From positions 4,630,553-4,694,552 of the forward strand of contig OZ020520.1 in the NCBI GenBank assembly GCA_963971425.1: 64,000 nt of DNA, given 5' to 3'. Position numbers and translations under genes: made by a program. The notes under the pieces are model-generated. The model was not told the origin of the DNA. It saw nothing but the letters and a program-made list of their open reading frames with translations, and did no database searches. The first letter of the stretch is position 1; each line of letters starts with the position of its first letter. This DNA is from Bryoerythrophyllum caledonicum (Eukaryota > Streptophyta > Bryopsida > Pottiales > Pottiaceae). Positions 58,477-64,000 of this stretch are shown piece by piece.

Positions 58477-59157
58477 AAAAGGATCGTTTGTCATCATGTA
58501 TTCTTTTATAGATATAGAATATATATACACAAATGGAACTCATGTTGTCCTCAACGGACCAATGATAATCGTCAATAAAGTAAACATATGTCCATTATTT
58601 AGATACCCAGATTTCCTACCTATGTAAAGTAAATGTGACCCGGATATTTATGAAATAGAGCATATATATATACATATACTAGTGTATTCAACACTATATT
58701 TAAATATGTAATGTTGAAGTAAAAGTGTAAAGTGGAAGTATAAAAGTAAAATATAAATCTTCCAAAAACATAGATAAGCTTAACTGCACAAACGGAAACA
58801 TATTGTGTCCGTCGATCCGGCAAAGCTTATTCATGTTTTTGCGATATCATGAATTTTTTCCTTTAACACTTGTACTTTAATAATTTAACTTTATATATCT
58901 AGGAAAACCGGGTATATATTGGATATAGAAATAAGAAATAACGAGTATCTCTCCGAGGTAAAGAATGGGCATAAATTACTGAACTCGGGATTGTCTTTGG
59001 CCTGCGACGGAAAATGGGGGGTCTATGAGTGTATTTGTTGGTGTATTATGTAGCTAATTTTGAAGACACTTCAATTCAAAGATGTAACATGATTTGTTCA
59101 ATTTCAATACATTTTTAATATTCTAAGAGTAAAATATGTGACCATAGAAGCCTATAA

Positions 59158-59500
59158 GGGTTAAGTTAACTACTACAAGAAGACAATCAAAAGATTTTGT
59201 AAACTTTGACATGAACCTAGTGGAGTATGGTGTCGTATTTGAACATGTATGGTGTCGTATTTGAACATGTATGGTGTCGTATTTGAACATGTATGGTGTC
59301 GTATTTGAACATGTATGGTGTCATATTTGAACATGATAAGCTTCAAATTGATTATAATGACCTCCAAATGAAAGATGTCAGTTAGAGAATCTTCAATCCA
59401 AAGGTGTAGGTCTTGCTAAACTTTGATACAATTTTTGTATTGTATAGAGTAATAAATGTGTCTGTATATACAATTTTCCTCTGACATTCAAGGGTTAACA
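59158..59500. mobile_element. TTAA-type element fragment related to 45539-47381
   Basis: The right end ATTCAAGGG-TTAA (59492-59503) and internal phrases match the outer element at 45.5-47.4 kb. A second GGGTTAA end lies at 59160. The left end is missing or truncated. Confidence 0.55.
59225..59334. repeat. Five tandem copies of a 22-bp unit
   Basis: Unit GTATGGTGTCGTATTTGAAC plus AT, five times head to tail, with one substitution in the last copy. The homologous segment at 45981-46003 has about one copy, so the expansion is local. Confidence 0.9.
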
Positions 59501-59869
59501 CTTTAGTGACCACTAGACCCCAAATGGGACTCTGGAGGTGTTAAAATTCAATTTTCATGAAATCCATGAGGAAATAGGTTGTGAAATGTATAGCTCAAAT
59601 TTGCGCACACATTACATGGATACTTTGCTAAAACTAAATCATGATTTGGAATAATAGAACTCTTGAAAAAGCAAAAATACAACCCAAAATACATCAAATA
59701 CAATAAAATACAATGAATTCCATGCCACATACTATGATTCATTTCATGCAAAATGATTTTGGTCTTCAATTTTGATTGAGATTTGTCTTTTAGAGATTCT
59801 TCATTGTTTTGTGATTGTTGATCTCTCTCATTGCATTAAAAACTTCCATTTTAATTTGTATAATTTGGA

Positions 59870-61230
59870 ACATTTTTGTATACAATCATGTAGACAAAAG
59901 TTAAAAAAATCATCAACAATCATGTATAAACGTTTTCTTCATGTATACATGTTAATGCAAAGCTATCAAGTGCAAATGAGAACCTCTTTTATTGACAGTA
60001 CAAATTTTTTTGCAAGAATCTATTGATGGATAAAGTAGTTTACCCTCCAAAGTCCACAATTTTCAATACCAGTATACAATATCTTTAACCGCTAATGGCC
60101 CAAGGCATTTTGACACCAAAAACTGTTCAAAACTACTCGTTCTAGTGCAATGAGTAATGAGGTAATTGAAACCTTTTATTTGTACATCTAACCGTTGGAT
60201 CAAAATAAAGACTTATTTGTTCACGTCCTCACAAAATTTCATAAACTTTGACCACACAGATTGAAAGATTACAAATGTTTGAAGTAGAGAAATCAGTTCT
60301 ATTTCTTCCCTGCTTTGAGTGGATCAGAAGACTCTGACTACACTTTGTGTCAAATTTTTGCACTACACAAGGTCTAAAAACATTACCATCATGTTAACCA
60401 TGATGTTGTTTCTTTGTACACCAATTTTTAGAGGTAGAAAATGAGTGTAGCATATTCAAAACATATATGCAAGGAGTGGAGGTTAAAAAATTGCCAATAC
60501 ACGTTTTGTTTTTTTGTGAACTAAATATGTTTTAGAATGATAATCCGAATGGTCAATTAGAAGTTTTACACCACATCTTGTAGTAGAAAAAATAAAATGT
60601 AAGAAATATGAAGATCTCTAAGTTTTATAGGGAAAAGAAGAAGTTTTTTTGTACCTTGTCCGACAAAGTGTGACAATGTGCTAAAATGTTTGACTTAGAT
60701 TATTATGCTATTCTTCACTTAATACTAGAGATTTTATTCGACAATATGAAAGGAAATAATATTATATGCTAGCACTGAAAATCTCACATTCAATAGATTG
60801 TCGTAGCAAAAGTTTTTGAAGTTGCCCGACATGCCCGATCTCCCCATTTGAAATTCAAAACCCTATAACTTTTTCATAAAATGTCAATTTTAGGAAAAAT
60901 TGGACTCACACGAAGCTCTTAGCAATGTCCATCTACACTAGAAATTTCAAAAACTATTGTAATAAATTGACACCATAGGAACCTACCCAAACCTTCAAGA
61001 GTCCCTGGAGGGGACTCTTAGGCCTTTAGGGGTTAAACACTCTAATAAATTCCATCAACCATTGGATGTTGTGCAATTTTTTCCCAAAGTTTAGGCCATG
61101 GATTGAGTTGAATTCCATATAGTTGGATACTAAAATTAGGCATTCTATTTTCATCAAAAATAGTTCAAAGGAAAAAATCAGCTCATATCTTGGTTTTGGA
61201 AAAACATGACCTGGGTGCTAAGATCATATG
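59870..61230. mobile_element. TTAA-type element interrupted by a TTAA-family insertion
   Basis: The flanks of the inner element (59,890-60,084 and 61,037-61,200) are co-linear with the reverse complement of 39,358-39,780, where no insertion is present. Outer ends have decayed: no CCCTT/AAGGG terminus could be placed. Confidence 0.55.
60089..61032 (-). mobile_element. TTAA-family (piggyBac-like) element, full length, nested, reverse orientation
   Basis: 944 bp, flanked by TTAA at 60085-60088 and 61033-61036. The minus-strand left end is CCCCTAAAGGCCTAAGAGTC; the other end has drifted to CCGCTAATGGCC. It contains the family blocks in reverse (TTTGGGTAGGTTCCTATGGT). The element-free relative at 39584-39587 has a single TTAA. 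Confidence 0.85.
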
Positions 61231-61339
61231 TAGTGGGGCACGGGCCCCAACAAATTTGTTGGGATGGAGTGTTAAGGGTAATATGGCTATGCTCAAAAGG
61301 ACTTTCAACACCAACAAACTTTCAAATATTTATTGTGTA

Positions 61340-62460
61340 CAGTGACTGCCAAAACTAAGTACGAGCACAACATATTGAAAATTCAACAAACAATGTAAGG
61401 AAATTGAATGCACCAAAAATGAAACCATAAATTGCATAGGATTACCATTGCAATTAGTCATACTTCCATGGGGATTGAGGTCTATTACACACAAGTATGC
61501 ATGTACAAATAAAAAGTAAAATGAAGTTCAATTCAAATCTCAGTTTTGCTCACACTAGTTGGAACATAGTTAAAAATTTGTCCGCCTATGCTTAGCAGCT
61601 ATAATAGTTGCAGTGCGCTTAGGCATGCTTCTATACAAGTTCTTACACTCATTGGAAGTAATTGAAGCCCAAAAATCCTCAACACGCTCCTACTGTTGAA
61701 GCATAACAATTCTAACATTCCCTTGGAAGGTCTCTCATATTGGTTTAGTCGATGTTTTAAAGTTGCCTACAAGTATTTGATCGGATTGAAGTCTGGGAAT
61801 TGCGCCGGCTACTTCAAAAGAGTGAATTCTTGCAAATTCAACCAACGACGCACGCTCTTGGATGTATGTTTAGAGTCATTATCCAATTAAAAAATCAAAT
61901 TGGCAGGATCTAAATTGTATGCATGCATTGTATGAATGAGTTCTAGCTCTAAAATTTCTCTATACATGTACCGATCCATTCTTCCCTCAATCCTACACAT
62001 CATACAAAGGCTACTTGGAGTCATGCAATCCCACATCATCACTCCCCCACCTCCAAACTTGACAGTTTATTGCACCATTTTAGCACTTCTACTCTACCCA
62101 TCACGAAATCAACACCGATTGTGACCATCAAAGCAAGATCGGTTGATTTTTGTTTCATTAGAAAATACTACACAATCCCAATCATCATCAGTCCAATGGC
62201 TATGATGTCTAGCAAATTCTAATCGTCCTTAAATCTAAAGAAGTGTGAGCTTTGGTTTCTTTTGTTCACATTACATTTCAAACCTGTTTTTTGTAACACT
62301 CTCCTCACAGGATTATCACTCATACCAACATGAATTAGCAAACACAACAAGATACGGCCGCATTCTAGGGACAATAATCTTTGAGAAATGATATTCAAAT
62401 ATTGAAGGATGTATTGCTTTATAAGGGCTATTGACGATATTTTAGAGGGAGACATGATCA
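61340..62460 (-). pseudogene. Tc1-like (mariner superfamily) transposase pseudogene
   Basis: On the minus strand, 62455-61570 encodes a nearly complete Tc1-type transposase with several stops and frameshifts. The N-terminal DNA-binding part includes VRRVLQKTGLKCNVNKRNQS; the catalytic domain follows: DWDCVVFSNETKI (first Asp of SDETK is Asn), FGGGGVMMWDCM, LDNDSKHTSKSVRRWL (second Asp kept) and PAQFPDFNPIKYL (Glu of NPIENLW is Lys). The triad therefore reads N-D-K and is dead. The C-terminus matches the LLPMSVRTCIEA motif seen in Tc1 proteins. CAGTGACTGCCAAAACTAAG, preceded by TA at 61338-61339, is a plausible left terminal repeat; the opposite repeat was not found. Confidence 0.88.
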
Positions 62461-62469
62461 ATGAAAAGC

Positions 62470-64000
62470 GTGTTCCACTCATTAGCAATCGGATTGATTA
62501 GAAAGTGTTTATTATTAAACATGCGAGCCAACCTCTTGAGCAACGGCGCCACCAAAGTCATGAGATTCTTGGTTGCAGAGGTATCACAATAGGATGAGCC
62601 CATCACTTTGGAGCCCCTACGCATGTTGAGGTAAACATCGAACAAATGATCCATGTGTCGCACAATATCTTCCACCTTTTTGGTTGTCTAAAAGACCAAC
62701 AAAAATTTTGATGCGCAAAAGGTAAGGAACTCATGAAGCTCAAGCCTAGATTTCTAATGATACTTCTTTTTCTTATCATTGCTAAGACAAACAAAACTTT
62801 TAGCCCTTAAAAGCCCCATAACTTCTAAAACAAGGTAGTAACTTTAACGATCCAATTGGATGTTCTTGGGAACAATATCGGAGCTGACACTGGCAACAAG
62901 GAATGGAGAAAATGAAGTGATTGGCTAGCAACCAACCACAAGGATACCTATTGGCCCAGCACCATCGGAAACCATAGCGTAGATGCCGACCCCTTCAAGG
63001 TGAAAACACTTGGAGTTGGAAACCACAACAACATTTCTCGAAGGCAAGGATGGAGCAAGACCAACGGCAATAATAGGTGTGGTGAGAGAGAAGTTCAAGG
63101 CCATAGCAGGCTCACTATCACGCAAAAGTAGGCACGGGCCAGAACCCACATCCAATCTATGAAAGCAAGTGCTTGAGGAACGACTAGATATTCCAGTTCA
63201 TCATAATCTCATAATAAAGACAGGAAGCCGCCAAATTTGGGGCGGGTGGAGCTGTCGAGATCACTAACCGCTAGTTCATTGTGGTTTGGATTAGCATCGC
63301 CCACAAATTAGTGCAAGAATCTCCCATGACCTCCAATGTCAAGGACAAAATTGTGCATCCAAGTTCTATAGTGTGCTCATGCATATGTTAAATAAGGCGC
63401 CATATTATGAAGACATTGCGTTTATTGAAGGATATTTTATTTTAAAAAATATATAATTATGGTAAGTCTTTATAAGCCTGACAAAACGGGCATTTGACAG
63501 AATCGACCGCCAGTCGACACCGATATCCTATGGGACAGGACTTATTTGGTGCTTAAAGTTGGGGTAAGCTGCAATGTATTCATCCCACTTTGGGTCATGG
63601 GGCCAGAGATGACGGTATCATGTTTTGGTGTGCTAACGAATGTATTCAAGAACAGGCAAGCTAGACGACACCTAACAAGAAAGGAACTTAACAACACCAA
63701 GAAGAACGGCATTCTTTTCTGTCTCTTTAGAATTCAAACCAAATGTTAGTGGATGCATAACATATGGGGGACTAATCCGAATGTTACTAAGAAGACAATC
63801 ATCAAGCAAAAAGTGTTGAGGCTACTTGCTCTAGTACCGAACAGGGTCGTTGAATTCAAAAAAGATGTAGATAGCTTGCGGATGAAAACTGTGCAATCCT
63901 TTTACGGCATCACTCCTTTATCACATAAACTATTATTGAAATGATGTCTTATGCAACAAACTTTGTTGCATTGTCTTTCCAAGGCTATCATTTGCATATC
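62470..64000. other. Right end of window, nothing recognised
   Basis: Several frames of 60-90 codons occur on both strands (for example 62675-62442 minus, 63753-63944 plus), but none shows a familiar motif. Repeat phrases such as GCCCTTAAAAGCCCC at 62803 recall TTAA-element ends but are isolated. Confidence 0.45.

Larger units (their letters stand above)
57447..58700 (-). mobile_element. Further Helitron-like elements with C-rich and repeat filler
   Basis: At 58114-58117 a CTAG is preceded (minus strand) by the perfect hairpin GTGTCC-GGA-GGACAC (58142-58128), the clearest Helitron 3' end in the window; its 5' TC is at about 58518. A related 3' end with a weaker hairpin is at 57447 (CTAG), and a diverged element follows at 58527-58660. 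Interiors hold C-rich runs of CGTCCCC and tandem repeats listed separately. Confidence 0.6.

Noticed and set aside
59225-59334. CRISPR-like array
   Set aside because: The units are directly adjacent with no spacers, in a eukaryotic nuclear context.

Overview
This window is nuclear DNA from a green plant lineage. The evidence is a plastid-type phylloquinone methyltransferase, an EXECUTER-family plastid protein, a plant-type tRNA-His, CCCTAAA-type telomeric motifs and spliceosomal introns. Short introns, an intronless GC-rich phosphoglucose isomerase and the mobile-element content suggest a non-seed land plant (or close streptophyte) more than a flowering plant. That placement is inference; the species cannot be named from this sequence.

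Seven host protein genes and one tRNA gene are supported. Left block: mevalonate diphosphate decarboxylase (minus strand, 3' end outside the window), a menG-type methyltransferase (8.7-9.6 kb, single exon) and a SEC14/CRAL-TRIO protein (12.8-14.6 kb). Right block: an EXECUTER-like protein (41.2-44.9 kb, 12 exons), a secreted Ntn-hydrolase asparaginase (47.6-50.0 kb, 8 exons) with a tRNA-His gene in its second intron, a PRXL2-like thioredoxin-fold protein (50.3-51.1 kb, minus) and a cytosolic glucose-6-phosphate isomerase (52.2-53.9 kb, minus). They serve unrelated housekeeping roles: isoprenoid supply, plastid quinone synthesis, lipid transfer, singlet-oxygen signalling, asparagine/glycoprotein turnover, redox and glycolysis. 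No operon-like logic is expected.

Most of the rest (3.5-8.4, 15-40, 45-47 and 55-62 kb) is decayed transposons. The main class is a family of about 0.94-kb elements with CCCCTAAA termini flanked on both sides by TTAA, a piggyBac-like signature. Two members sit inside other TTAA-type elements, and related unoccupied copies in this window show the target held one TTAA (or its near match) before insertion. Other elements are PIF/Harbinger-like MITEs with TTA/TAA duplications, a further MITE family, a run of small Helitron-like elements in one orientation, a hAT transposase pseudogene, a Tc1-like transposase pseudogene, non-LTR retrotransposon remnants, and a tRNA-derived SINE sharing its 3' tail with those remnants.

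The less expected signals are the TTAA elements and their nesting, a ~70-nt repeat lying in sense orientation inside introns of three unrelated genes, the LINE/SINE tail match, two GC-AG introns, and a Tc1-type transposase relic in a plant-like genome. Coordinates come from reading by eye; exon joins rest on splice consensus, reading phase and remembered family sequences, not on transcripts.
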